NCBI GenBank assembly: GCA_050248735.1
Contig: JBFWRU010000009.1
Location: forward strand, 1-64,000
Reading direction: 5' to 3'
Length of the DNA: 64,000 nt
From: JACKFE01 sp050248735
GTDB lineage: Bacteria; Nitrospirota; Nitrospiria; Nitrospirales; UBA8639
Under the pieces are notes generated by a model, which saw only the letters and a program-made list of their open reading frames with translations, was not told where the DNA came from and made no database searches. The translations under genes and the position numbers were made by a program. Shown here in pieces: positions 15,381 to 24,092 of the stretch (the stretch's first letter is position 1; each line of letters starts with the position of its first letter).

Positions 15381-16705
15381 TGGCTTCCTGCTCCCAATCC
15401 GTAAGGCGCCTGTTTGACGTACTTGAGTATTTAGTGGACCCACGAGTGGGAATTATTCAGGAAGTAACTGAAGTCAAAAAGGATGCCGGTGGTCCAGATC
15501 TGTTCAGATTTTTTGCCAAGGCCTGTAACACCAAAGCATTTGTCCCTCAGACCAATTTTGGACAAGCAGGAGGAACCTCAAGAGACCGATCCACGGCAAT
15601 GGCTAAAGCCATTGGTGAAGCCATCGAGCGGTATTGTAGTGCCATGTATCAATCCGATGAATTACCCCTCCACACCGCTTCAAACGCCCCGTTCTTTTGC
15701 ACACCGCCCGAGAGCTATGCCCTGTTCAGTCGGAAGCAACTGGCACAAGAAAATTTTGAGTACCATCCATTCACCTCTGGGTCCATGGTTCGATGGACTC
15801 CGGCAATTGATGCCGTGACTGGAGAAACCCAGTTCGTGCCCGCAGCCATGGTCTATTTGCCGTACTTTTTCGGTGAAAAGGAATCTCCGATCGTGCCAGG
15901 AATTTCCACTGGATTGGCCTGCCATTGTTCCCAGGCCGAAGCGGCCATTTCGGCCATCTGTGAGGTGGTGGAACGTGATGCTTTCACAATTACCTGGCAA
16001 GCAGCATTGAATCCCACAATGCTTTTGCTGGAAAGTCTTTCTGAACAAAATAGGGAATTGGCCGCGCGTTACGAAAAAACCGGGGGCCGAGTTTTCCTGT
16101 TCAATATCACACTGGACCATGGTATCCCAACCATTTTGTCAGTTCTGCAATACGCAAATCCCGATGCCCCTGCCCTTCTGGTCAGCGCAGCCTCCCATCC
16201 GAGTCCAGAAATAGCGGTTCGAAAAACCCTGGAAGAACTTGCCCTGTGTCGGAGTCTTGGTTTTTCACTCAAAGTTCAAATCCCGCCCATCCCCTTAACC
16301 CCACACTTTGACCGTATCGACTCACAGTTATCACATATCCGGTTTTTCTGTGAACATTCGAATGCACATTTAGCCGATTTTCTTTTCAAGGCAAACCGCC
16401 AAATCACCTTTTCAGAGTTACCCGATCTCACTCAGAAATCTCCGGAGGAGGAATGGCAAGTTCTTGTCGAACGAATCAGCAGTGTCGGCTATCAAGTTCT
16501 TTTAGCTGATGTAACATCCCCGGATATCAAAGAACTCGGCCTTTGGGTCCTCCGGGCCATAGTCCCAGGTTTTCATCCCTTATTCTTCGGGCATCGGTTT
16601 AGAGCGTTGGGAGGAACTCGACTGTGGGAGGTCCCTCAAAAGCTTGGATTTGAGGGGATTTCCCCTGAAATAGGTGATAATCCTGTTCCTCATCCATACC
16701 CTTAG
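15380..16705 (+). CDS. YcaO-domain azoline-forming cyclodehydratase
   Basis: YcaO uses ATP to phosphorylate the amide backbone and cyclise Cys, Ser or Thr into azolines. The 441 residues include the YcaO blocks GGTSRDRSTAMAKAIGEAIERY (ATP/Mg-binding, near 65-90), ISTGLACH-SQAEA-SAICEVVERDAF, and FGHRFRALGGTRLWEVP. The C-terminus is PVPHPYP, the PxPxP tail typical of TOMM YcaO proteins. It follows the E1-like partner with a TAATG overlap, and the SagB-type dehydrogenase comes 19 nt later. Base composition is more AT-rich than the flanking core genes, which suggests transfer of the operon. Confidence 0.93.
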   Translation: MASCSQSVRRLFDVLEYLVDPRVGIIQEVTEVKKDAGGPDLFRFFAKACNTKAFVPQTNFGQAGGTSRDRSTAMAKAIGEAIERYCSAMYQSDELPLHTASNAPFFCTPPESYALFSRKQLAQENFEYHPFTSGSMVRWTPAIDAVTGETQFVPAAMVYLPYFFGEKESPIVPGISTGLACHCSQAEAAISAICEVVERDAFTITWQAALNPTMLLLESLSEQNRELAARYEKTGGRVFLFNITLDHGIPTILSVLQYANPDAPALLVSAASHPSPEIAVRKTLEELALCRSLGFSLKVQIPPIPLTPHFDRIDSQLSHIRFFCEHSNAHLADFLFKANRQITFSELPDLTQKSPEEEWQVLVERISSVGYQVLLADVTSPDIKELGLWVLRAIVPGFHPLFFGHRFRALGGTRLWEVPQKLGFEGISPEIGDNPVPHPYP

Positions 16706-16723
16706 GTCAGGAGAAGCACTTTC

Positions 16724-17557
16724 GTGGAAAAGCTATGGCAAAAGCTATTTTTACCCCGTGTGGAGGAGTATCAGGTTTGGGAAGTCTTTCACGAAAACTC
16801 AAAGGGAAGCCAATACCACAATGGCCCTTCGGAACAAGAAGTCATAAAAAAAATGGGCCAACTTCATGAGTCCCTTCCCTTTGTAGGGTATCCAGTTGTC
16901 CCACTACCTGAACCCATAAAGCGACTCAATTGTCCTCTTGATCAGGCTCTCTCTTTCCGCCGTTCTAGCAGAAGTTTTATACCGACCACAATTGATTTAG
17001 CACAACTTTCCGCCATTCTTTATTTTACCTATGGGGTGAGTCTGGACAAGAACAAAACGGAGCTCTTTCGTTCTTATCGTATGTCCCCTTCCGCAGGAGC
17101 ACTCTACCCGCTGGAAATTTTCTTCCATTCCACCCAAGTCAGAGGTCTTAACCCCGGTATTTATCACTATAACCCCCTACACCATCACCTGCGGCTTATC
17201 AAAGAAGGGGATGCGACTGCGGAAGTTGACTCGGCGATGGTGCAAAAAGATCTGACGAATAATGCATTGTTAACAATATTTATTTCTGCTGTCTTTGAAC
17301 GATCAATCTTTAAGTATGGGAACCGTGGCTATCGTTTTATTTTCCTGGAAGCCGGCCATGTAGCTCAAAATATCAATCTCGTTTCTGGGGCGTTGGGGCT
17401 TGGGTGTATCAATATCGGTGGATTTTTCGACCGACAGATTGACAGTCTGCTTGGCTTCGATGGGCTGACTCAATCTACTATTTACATAGTCGCGACAGGA
17501 AAAATCAGAAAGCACTTTGATAATGCATCCCCTAACTCGAAAGGAGCAATGCAATGA
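16724..17557 (+). CDS. SagB-type FMN azoline dehydrogenase
   Basis: This nitroreductase-fold enzyme should oxidise azolines to thiazoles/oxazoles with FMN. RRSSRSF (residues 79-85) is the usual FMN-binding start, followed by LAQLSAILYFTYGVS, SPSAGALYPLEIFF (about 121-134) and the C-terminal GLGCINIGGF-D and YIVATGKI blocks. A length of 277 residues is normal for the family. The start is GTG, with CAGGAG upstream. It overlaps the peroxidase gene as ATGA, so the two are coupled. Its presence predicts aromatic heterocycles in the product. Confidence 0.92.
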   Translation: MEKLWQKLFLPRVEEYQVWEVFHENSKGSQYHNGPSEQEVIKKMGQLHESLPFVGYPVVPLPEPIKRLNCPLDQALSFRRSSRSFIPTTIDLAQLSAILYFTYGVSLDKNKTELFRSYRMSPSAGALYPLEIFFHSTQVRGLNPGIYHYNPLHHHLRLIKEGDATAEVDSAMVQKDLTNNALLTIFISAVFERSIFKYGNRGYRFIFLEAGHVAQNINLVSGALGLGCINIGGFFDRQIDSLLGFDGLTQSTIYIVATGKIRKHFDNASPNSKGAMQ

Positions 17558-19236
17558 CATGGTTACAAAATGTGAATAAACAAACTAATAAAGTGATCCC
17601 ATTGAATGATTTGAATGAATCCAATGTTAAAAAGTTAAATGAATTTTGGGGAGACCTTCAGGGAAATATCCTAAAAGGGCACGGCCGTAATAAAGCGCTC
17701 ATGTTTTTCTTGAAATTTAATGAGAATGAAATGCCATTGGTTAAAGAGAAGATTCGAGAATTTTCTAAGGAAATTACTTCGTTTAAAATCCAGTTGGAGG
17801 AATCCAAACATTATCGGAGTCATCGGATTCCTGGCAGTACGTTTGTAAATTTTTTTCTGACGGCCAAAGGTTATCAGGCATTGGGATATTCAAAAGGCGA
17901 ATTGGAGAAATGTCATTTTGACGAGTGTTTTCTTGAGGGAATGAAGAAAGAATTTATGCAGGAGACGTTATATGACCCCCATCCGAAGGAAAATTGGGAC
18001 GGACAATATTGGGATAAAGATCGTCAGGATATAAAAGAAATTCATGCCCTTCTTTTGGTGGCCGATGATGATGAAGGAAATTTGGGAATCAGCACGGGTA
18101 GATTCTTCAAAGAAGTTCTTGAAATACAGTCCGACAAAAAACTGGTGGAAATTGTCGCAGTCGAGCGGGCCGATCAATTGCGAAATAAATATGGGGAGGC
18201 CGTGGAGCATTTTGGTTATCGCGACGGGATCAGCAATCCTCTGTTTCTTGAAAGCGACAAAGAAAAAATTGAAGAATATGGCGGACGTAACCATTGGGAC
18301 CCGTTGGCTCCCTTGGACCTTGTGCTTTGCCCCGATCCTTTTGGGAATTTTGGGGACTTTAGTTGTGGAAGTTATCTGGTGTATCGAAAATACGAACAAA
18401 ATGTAAAGAAATTTGAAACTCTAATTCATAATCTTGCGATGGACTTGGGTCTTGATACCCGATCCGAGGAAGATTTGGAAAAAGCCCATGCCCTTGTTAT
18501 GGGTCGATTCCGTGATGGAACACCTTTGGCTGTCAAAGACGAATCCCGACGATACTATAATGAAAATATCAACAACTTTACCTATGACGATGACCCTTCC
18601 GGCTCGAAGTGTCCCTTTCATGCCCATATTCGAAAAGTTAACCCACGCACCGGCGATGGAGTTCCACGAATCGTCAGACGCGGGATGACGTATGGAGAAA
18701 GAACGAACTATCAAACCCCATCAGAAAACCTCAGTACGATGCCTACACAAGGTGTGGGGCTTTTATTTATGTCCTTTCAAAAATGCATTGAGGAACAATT
18801 TGTTCGGCTTCAAAAAGACTTCTCCAATAATCCAGACGGATCTCAAAAGGAAACCCAAAAAAATTCCGGCACCGATTCCATTATTGGACAAGAGAAGCTT
18901 ATTCCCTGCACTGTTTGCAACCAAAAAGGCACAATGAAAAATGGAGACATTTGCCAAATATGCGTAGGAAAAGGTGGGACGGAACCACCGGAACAACCCA
19001 AAAAGTGGCCATTGGAGTGGGGGACATCCAAACACATTTATTCGATTGAAATGCGGAATTGCATCACATTGAAAGGGGGAGAATTCTTTTTTGCGCCCAG
19101 CATTAGTTTTTTGAGAAATATCGGGTTAAATAAAAAACCTTCCCTCAAGGAAAAGACAAACACCAATTCCAAAAAGCTGAAAATCCAGGTAACGAATTCA
19201 AAAACTCAAACACAAAAAACTCGGGCTTCCCATTAA
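17554..19236 (+). CDS. DyP-type heme peroxidase with DnaJ-like zinc-knuckle insertion
   Basis: This 560-residue protein begins with a DyP domain containing GYRDG (GxxDG, 221-225; Asp224 is the distal acid) and the CPFHAHIRKVNPR block with candidate heme ligand His358. Between that and the last part of the domain (FFFAPSISFLRNIG) is an insertion of about 70 residues holding CTVC-N11-CQIC (Cys452, 455, 467, 470) with Gly spacing like DnaJ CxxCxGxG knuckles. The C-terminal tail (about 530-560) is Lys/Thr/Ser-rich and disordered-looking. DyP enzymes oxidise dyes, lignin and peptides and can be encapsulin cargo. Placed last in the TOMM operon and coupled to sagB, it may act on the peptide or protect against peroxide. 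The sequence is AT-rich. Confidence 0.9.
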   Translation: MTWLQNVNKQTNKVIPLNDLNESNVKKLNEFWGDLQGNILKGHGRNKALMFFLKFNENEMPLVKEKIREFSKEITSFKIQLEESKHYRSHRIPGSTFVNFFLTAKGYQALGYSKGELEKCHFDECFLEGMKKEFMQETLYDPHPKENWDGQYWDKDRQDIKEIHALLLVADDDEGNLGISTGRFFKEVLEIQSDKKLVEIVAVERADQLRNKYGEAVEHFGYRDGISNPLFLESDKEKIEEYGGRNHWDPLAPLDLVLCPDPFGNFGDFSCGSYLVYRKYEQNVKKFETLIHNLAMDLGLDTRSEEDLEKAHALVMGRFRDGTPLAVKDESRRYYNENINNFTYDDDPSGSKCPFHAHIRKVNPRTGDGVPRIVRRGMTYGERTNYQTPSENLSTMPTQGVGLLFMSFQKCIEEQFVRLQKDFSNNPDGSQKETQKNSGTDSIIGQEKLIPCTVCNQKGTMKNGDICQICVGKGGTEPPEQPKKWPLEWGTSKHIYSIEMRNCITLKGGEFFFAPSISFLRNIGLNKKPSLKEKTNTNSKKLKIQVTNSKTQTQKTRASH

Positions 19237-19675
19237 GGACTTTATTTGGTTCTGGAAGACGGAACGTTTTTGGCTAAAACCGAGGAGGAATGACTCTCTC
19301 CATTTATTACCGTGGACCGATACTTTTCTCGGAGAGATACGTAAAGCAGATTGGTGCAAAATCACGAAATTTATACAATTTCGATTTTTCAGCAATCTCC
19401 TACACCCATAGTCAGTTCGAGGGGAGGGTGGTTGTGCGTCAAGAGTCAAACACTGACGTGCATATCGCCTTCTCTTTGGGATCTAGAGAATGTTCATTTT
19501 TCCCGCTTTTCACTTGGCATGAGATCCATATACCCCCCAATCACTGCCCCCTGTGTTCTTAAAATATATTTCTCCCCTTAGCGAGAAAATTAAATATTTC
19601 TGTTTTCGGTCATGTCCTAACGAACTTTCTAACAGGGAATCGGATATAGGACCTGACCAAAATTACCTTTTATTT
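19237..19675. other. Convergent intergenic region after the peptide operon
   Basis: These 439 nt separate the peroxidase from the sigma-54 activator on the other strand. A 90-codon frame at 19290 has GAGGAGG only 1 nt before its ATG and no recognisable product. The only clear structure is the inverted repeat at 19608-19658. Confidence 0.5.
19608..19658. repeat. 12-bp inverted repeat with 27-nt loop
   Basis: GGTCATGTCCTA (19608-19619) and TAGGACCTGACC (19647-19658) are complementary at 11 of 12 positions. It lies between two convergent genes and may act as a bidirectional terminator or mark the edge of a mobile segment. Confidence 0.5.
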
Positions 19676-21082
19676 TCACTCGCTCCCCTGCTGAATCCCC
19701 TTTTGTTTGAGCAGCCGGGCGAGGTAGGTGCGCTGTAGGCCCAGCAGTTCGGCCGCTTTGGTTTGACTCCAGTTGCTGCGCCGCATAGCTTTTTCCAGGA
19801 TGAGCGCGCTGAATCGTTCCAGGGCTTCGTGATAGGGCAGGTTGTCGATCTCTTCCAAATCATCCTTGCCTCCGCCCATGCCCAGCAGATCCGGTGAGAT
19901 TTCTTCGTCCACGCCCAGCACCACGGCCCGGGCAATGGCATTGTCCAATTCCCGGATGTTTCCAGGCCACGTGTAGCACCGGATGGTCTCCAGGGCTTTT
20001 TTCGAAAATTTCCGGTTGCGTTTGTTCATTTCCCGAAGATGGCGGTCCAGGAAATACTCCGCCAGCGGAATGATGTCTTCCGGACGGTCACGCAAGGGCG
20101 GCAGGGATAGACTCACCACGTTGAGGCGAAAATAGAGATCTTCGCGAAAGGTTCCGGCCTTGACTGCCTGCTTCAGATCTTTGTTGGTAGCGGCTACCAC
20201 GCGAATATTCACCCTGATCAATCGCGTACCCCCCACGCGCGGGAATTCATGATCCTGGAGAACACGTAAGAGTTTCGCCTGCAGGCCGATCGGCATATCG
20301 CCGATTTCATCCAGAAAGACCGTGCCCCCGTCGGCGGCTTCGATTTTGCCTTTTTGAAGTGAATCGGCTCCGGTAAACGCCCCTTTTTCATGTCCGAAGA
20401 GTTCGTTTTCTAATAACGATTCCGTCAATGCCACGCAATTAATGATGCTGAACGGCATTTCCCGGCGAGTGGACCATCGGTGGATGGATCGCGCGAACAG
20501 CTCTTTCCCTGTTCCGCTTTCGCCTAACAACAGCACCATCGCATCCGAATCTGCGGCCCGCTTGGCCAATTCCACCATGGACTTCACTTGTGAACTGTCG
20601 CCGACAATCTTGGCATACCGGCTCTCGACTTCTCCGCGAAGGGAGGCCACCTGCCGGCCTAAAGCTTCACGGGTGAGCACTTTATTCAAGACGAGGGTGA
20701 GATGATCCAACTCAATAGGCTTCGTGAGAAAATCATAGGCTCCCGCCCGCATTGCGTCGACGGCCTTGGAAATGGTGCCATGCGCCGTCATCACCACCAC
20801 CGGCAGGGGAAGGACTTCGTTGAACCCCTGGCCATTCTGGCCTGGTGCTTCACCCGTGTCGCGTCGGCTTGATTGTGCCAATTGGTGCAACACTTCCATG
20901 CCGGTCAACTGCGGCATTTCCAAATCCAATAACATCAGGTTGGGTGCCTCCCGCTCCAGTTGTTGCAGGGCTTCTTTACCATTGGCCGCCGACACGGTGT
21001 CATATCCCAACGCTTCAAGCCGGTCCGTGAGCATCAGGACAATGTCCGGGTGGTCATCCACAATCAAAATCTTTTTCTTCAT
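19676..21082 (-). CDS. NtrC-family sigma-54-dependent response regulator
   Basis: The protein has a receiver domain (about 1-125, phospho-acceptor Asp53 in LLDLEMP, Lys in LTKPIE), an AAA+ domain (Walker A GESGTGKE 187-194, sigma-54 loop GAFTGA 234-239, Walker B TVFLDEIGD) and a C-terminal Fis-type helix-turn-helix (WSQTKAAELLGLQRTYLARLL). It should bind dimeric enhancer sites and open sigma-54 promoters. I chose ATG 21082 because AAGGAG lies 8 nt before it; the longer frame starts at 21106. The receiver has an insertion of about 20 residues near 72-92. The cognate kinase is not adjacent; the sensor at 7.2 kb is a candidate. It is a candidate binder of the tandem palindromes. Confidence 0.93.
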   Translation of the reverse strand: MKKKILIVDDHPDIVLMLTDRLEALGYDTVSAANGKEALQQLEREAPNLMLLDLEMPQLTGMEVLHQLAQSSRRDTGEAPGQNGQGFNEVLPLPVVVMTAHGTISKAVDAMRAGAYDFLTKPIELDHLTLVLNKVLTREALGRQVASLRGEVESRYAKIVGDSSQVKSMVELAKRAADSDAMVLLLGESGTGKELFARSIHRWSTRREMPFSIINCVALTESLLENELFGHEKGAFTGADSLQKGKIEAADGGTVFLDEIGDMPIGLQAKLLRVLQDHEFPRVGGTRLIRVNIRVVAATNKDLKQAVKAGTFREDLYFRLNVVSLSLPPLRDRPEDIIPLAEYFLDRHLREMNKRNRKFSKKALETIRCYTWPGNIRELDNAIARAVVLGVDEEISPDLLGMGGGKDDLEEIDNLPYHEALERFSALILEKAMRRSNWSQTKAAELLGLQRTYLARLLKQKGIQQGSE

Positions 21083-21152
21083 TCGCGATTCTCCTTGTGC
21101 GCGCACCCGGCTGTTGAGACAGCGTGTGACCTACTTGTTCGGGATCGTACCT

Positions 21153-22157
21153 TCACCGTTTGAGTTTCTCCAGCACGGCCGCAGCCAGTAAAGGAACCAT
21201 GAGTTCATGATGACCTGTCAGGGCATAGCCGTGGCCACCCTTCTGCGTGGGGCGTTTCACCACGTTGGTGAGGGGGCGATAGTGAGACAGAAAGTCCATG
21301 TTGACGGTGGTGATACGTTTCAACGCATGCCCCAGGTTCCGCCCGAGGGTCACGGTTTTTAAAAAGACTTCCGGCAGGAGAACCGCCGACCCTAAATTCA
21401 AATAGACGCCTCCTTCCATCCCGGACACCACCGCCGCCAGCGTTCGAAAATCCCGAAGCGATCCTTCCCCGATCGCTTCGCCGTTCGCGTGAGGATGCAT
21501 ATGGATAATATCGGTGCCGATGGCTACGTGGACCGTAACCGGCAGCCCCAGTTGCGTGCCCGTCGCCAGCAAGCTATGGCGCCGATGAGGAAACATCCTG
21601 GGATGCGTCTGCATATAATGGCCCACGGCCGACCCGATTCCCATTCCGCTTTTCCAGCCGGCGATGATGGCTTCGTTGAGGATGCGGCCGGTATCCTCCG
21701 CCATGCCGAATCGTCCTGAATCAATCTCCGCCTCCACCTCCTCCGAGGTCTGTCCCAGATAGGCCAGTTCGAAATCATGGATGATGACGGCGCCATTCAT
21801 GGCCAACGCCGTAATCACCCCTTTCCGCATGAGGTCAATCAAAATGGGATTCAACCCGACTTTCGTCACATGTGCTCCCATGCCCACAATCACCGGGCGG
21901 CCACGGCGACGTGCCTGCACAATGGCCTCGACCACGGCACGAAAGGTTTGACCGGTCAGGATATCCGGAAGCGTCTTCAGAAAACTCGAGAGGGAGCCTC
22001 CCCGTTTCCACGGTTTGGCAAACTCGATCATGTTCACTTTGGAATGCCGGGAACGCAGCGGATAGGTTTTGAGCCGCTTGAGATTCAGCGTGGGAATCCG
22101 GGGAGGTGGTGGGGAGTTAGATTTGCTCACCAAAAAGACGCTCTTCCACAAATTCAC
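21153..22157 (-). CDS. Deoxyhypusine-synthase-like conserved protein
   Basis: The sequence contains GMGAHVTKVGLNPILIDLMRKG, NGAVIIHDFELAYLG and HVAIGTDIIHMHP, which recall the NAD-binding fold of deoxyhypusine synthase. I assign only the fold, with moderate confidence; bacteria lack eIF5A, so the reaction must differ. It follows gmhA with a 41-nt overlap and precedes the sigma-54 activator. The pairing with gmhA suggests a sugar-phosphate or cell-envelope role. The start is uncertain: the segment LKTYPLRSRHSKVN, upstream of the internal Met at 22031, looks conserved, so I keep an upstream start. Confidence 0.6.
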   Translation of the reverse strand: MNLWKSVFLVSKSNSPPPPRIPTLNLKRLKTYPLRSRHSKVNMIEFAKPWKRGGSLSSFLKTLPDILTGQTFRAVVEAIVQARRRGRPVIVGMGAHVTKVGLNPILIDLMRKGVITALAMNGAVIIHDFELAYLGQTSEEVEAEIDSGRFGMAEDTGRILNEAIIAGWKSGMGIGSAVGHYMQTHPRMFPHRRHSLLATGTQLGLPVTVHVAIGTDIIHMHPHANGEAIGEGSLRDFRTLAAVVSGMEGGVYLNLGSAVLLPEVFLKTVTLGRNLGHALKRITTVNMDFLSHYRPLTNVVKRPTQKGGHGYALTGHHELMVPLLAAAVLEKLKR

Positions 22158-22698
22158 AGAGGACGTGGCCCAGGGTGATATGACATTCCTGGATTCGGGC
22201 CGTCACTGTCGAAGGTACGCGAAAACAATAATCCACCATGTCACCCAGTTTTCCCCCGGTTTCTCCGGTCCAGGCCACGGTGGTGATTCCCCGTTCGCGA
22301 GCGGCTTCCACCGCCCGGATCACATTGAGGGAATTGCCGCTGGTGCTGATGGCCACGGCCACATCGCCTTTACGGCCATGGGCCAGAATCTGGCGGGAGA
22401 AAATGTCGGTATAGTCGTAATCATTGGCGATACAGGTAATTGCCGCCATGTCGGTGCCCAAAGCCAGTGCCGGCAAGGGTTCCCGATCACGTTTGTAACG
22501 CCCCACGAATTCGGCGGCGATATGGGAGGCATCGGTGGCGCTGCCACCATTTCCAAAGAGAAGAACTTTCCGGCCTTCGTGAAAGGTGCGAATGAACAAT
22601 TGCCCCACGTCCACGACCAGTTGGGCATAATTATGAATAAAGGCACACTTCACATCCGCGCTGGATTCAAAGGCTCCAACAATCGCGTCCAGGTCCAT
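22117..22698 (-). CDS. gmhA: SIS-domain phosphoheptose isomerase
   Basis: GmhA converts sedoheptulose 7-phosphate to D-glycero-D-manno-heptose 7-phosphate for LPS core. The SIS domain shows LLFGNGGSATDASHIAAEFVGRY (phosphosugar loop), DAMAA-like LGTDMAAITCIANDY, AISTSGNS and the C-terminal ECHITLGHVLCEFVEE with the catalytic Glu/His. Length is 193 residues from the ATG at 22698, which matches the family; a longer frame reaches 22782 but adds an atypical N-terminus. It overlaps the next minus-strand gene. The start is divergent from the CARF gene, so their promoters share about 75 nt. Confidence 0.9.
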   Translation of the reverse strand: MDLDAIVGAFESSADVKCAFIHNYAQLVVDVGQLFIRTFHEGRKVLLFGNGGSATDASHIAAEFVGRYKRDREPLPALALGTDMAAITCIANDYDYTDIFSRQILAHGRKGDVAVAISTSGNSLNVIRAVEAARERGITTVAWTGETGGKLGDMVDYCFRVPSTVTARIQECHITLGHVLCEFVEERLFGEQI

Positions 22699-22772
22699 GA
22701 CCGGCGATTTTAGCAGGGAAGACAGGATTTTCCTATCCTTTGGTGAGCCGGGCTCCTCGATTTGTCTCCAGA

Positions 22773-24092
22773 ATGACATCATTCGCTTTGCCGGTTTGCG
22801 GGCCCGATGATATAGTGGCAGACATTGTGAGCGCCATCGGCCCGACCAAAGCCCTCCTCATCGGCATGCAGGCCGATCCCCGACCGGCCATTGCCACGCT
22901 TCAGGAACTTACACCCGACATGGTGTGCTTTGTCCTGGATGAGGCACATAAATCTGTCGCCGAATCTGAGATTCATCCGGCCTTAGTGAGGATGCCACAA
23001 CGCTGGGACTGGATTATGCTCCCTGATATTCAGAGCTTTGCCTCGTGCCACAAAACGCTGGCCCATCACCTTCCAGGCCTTCTTTCCACCTGGGGGGTTC
23101 TCCCGGGCGAACTGGCCATTGATCTGACAGGCTCCACACCCGCCATGGCATCGGCGATGACGCTGGTTGGCTTTCCCTTCACTCATAGCATCCGACTCAC
23201 TCCAGACCTGTCTTTGGAGACACCGCCCGGCTCAACCGCCACGGATGGGAAACCTCAGTCTTCCACCCCAAGTGAGGAAAATCCGTGGGATGAAGAGGCC
23301 CCGCGTCTGCGCCAGGAAGCCTGTCAGCTCTTCAATCAGGGAGCCTTCGAGGCGGCGGCCAAAATTTTTCACATTCTGGAGCATCGCATCAGCGGAGGTT
23401 CAAAGCCCATGTACCGGGCCCTGGCCGACGTGGCCAACGGCTATGCACTTTGGGATCAGCATCTTTATCGTCAGGCCTGGGAAAAGTTGAAAGGCGGCAT
23501 CAAGGCTCTGGAGCTGGCTGCGGTGTGGGGCGGCCCGCCGGGCATGGACCGTCTGATCAAATCATTGAAAACCAATGCGTCCTTTCTGGAACGCATCGTG
23601 TTGGATGTCAAAGAGATTAAACCGGCCATTGCCCTTGATCTCCTGGCCTGGGCCAAGCGGCGCGGGGATCGCCACCGTGAGCTGGAACCGGCCACCCGTA
23701 CTCTCCTTCGGGCCTTGGAAGCCTTCTCTCAAGCTCAACTATTTTCCAAGCACCAGATTAAAAGTTGGGACGTCAATCCCGATCAGCTCCCGGAAGCCCT
23801 GCGGGAAACCTGCCGGACGCGTTACCGGAATGAAGTCGACGGCAAATACCGTCTGCCCCTGCACGGGCAACTAATGGCGCTGGACGGATTCGGAGATTCC
23901 ATGGGCCAGCAATTCATGCGGGATTGGCCAAAATTAAAGACACTGTTTGATGCAGCGGACCATAGTATCCTTGGCGGAGGATTCGAACCGATCAAAGCCG
24001 AACGGTTTCAACAGTTGTTTGAAGCGGTCCTGAAATACAGCGGGGTCACCCTTTCCGACCTTCCGGATTTCCCCGTGTTTCACCTGGCCTAA
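22773..24092 (+). CDS. Orphan CARF-domain protein (TIGR02710-like, Csm6/Csx-related)
   Basis: The N-terminal half resembles a CARF nucleotide-sensing fold: ALLIGMQADPRPAIATL, PDIQSF-SCHKTL and IDLTGSTPAMASAMTL (DLTGSTPAM near residues 117-125), the usual D-x-TGGTK-xM ligand loop. After a linker comes an all-helical half of about 280 residues. It ends in DHSILGGGFEPI (from about 396). As I recall, family members have RN-SILAHG there, a HEPN-like RNase motif; here the Arg and His are absent. There is no CRISPR array or cas gene in the window. It is divergent from gmhA. An ATG at 22740 is possible but would overlap gmhA's longer frame. Function is unknown; a cyclic-nucleotide sensor without RNase activity is one possibility. 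Confidence 0.65.
   Translation: MTSFALPVCGPDDIVADIVSAIGPTKALLIGMQADPRPAIATLQELTPDMVCFVLDEAHKSVAESEIHPALVRMPQRWDWIMLPDIQSFASCHKTLAHHLPGLLSTWGVLPGELAIDLTGSTPAMASAMTLVGFPFTHSIRLTPDLSLETPPGSTATDGKPQSSTPSEENPWDEEAPRLRQEACQLFNQGAFEAAAKIFHILEHRISGGSKPMYRALADVANGYALWDQHLYRQAWEKLKGGIKALELAAVWGGPPGMDRLIKSLKTNASFLERIVLDVKEIKPAIALDLLAWAKRRGDRHRELEPATRTLLRALEAFSQAQLFSKHQIKSWDVNPDQLPEALRETCRTRYRNEVDGKYRLPLHGQLMALDGFGDSMGQQFMRDWPKLKTLFDAADHSILGGGFEPIKAERFQQLFEAVLKYSGVTLSDLPDFPVFHLA

Noticed and set aside
19290..19562. A 90-codon frame ending in HCPLCS after the peroxidase, considered as a second precursor
   Set aside because: GAGGAGG lies only 1 nt before the ATG, the sequence has no leader/core pattern, and it overlaps no conserved block.
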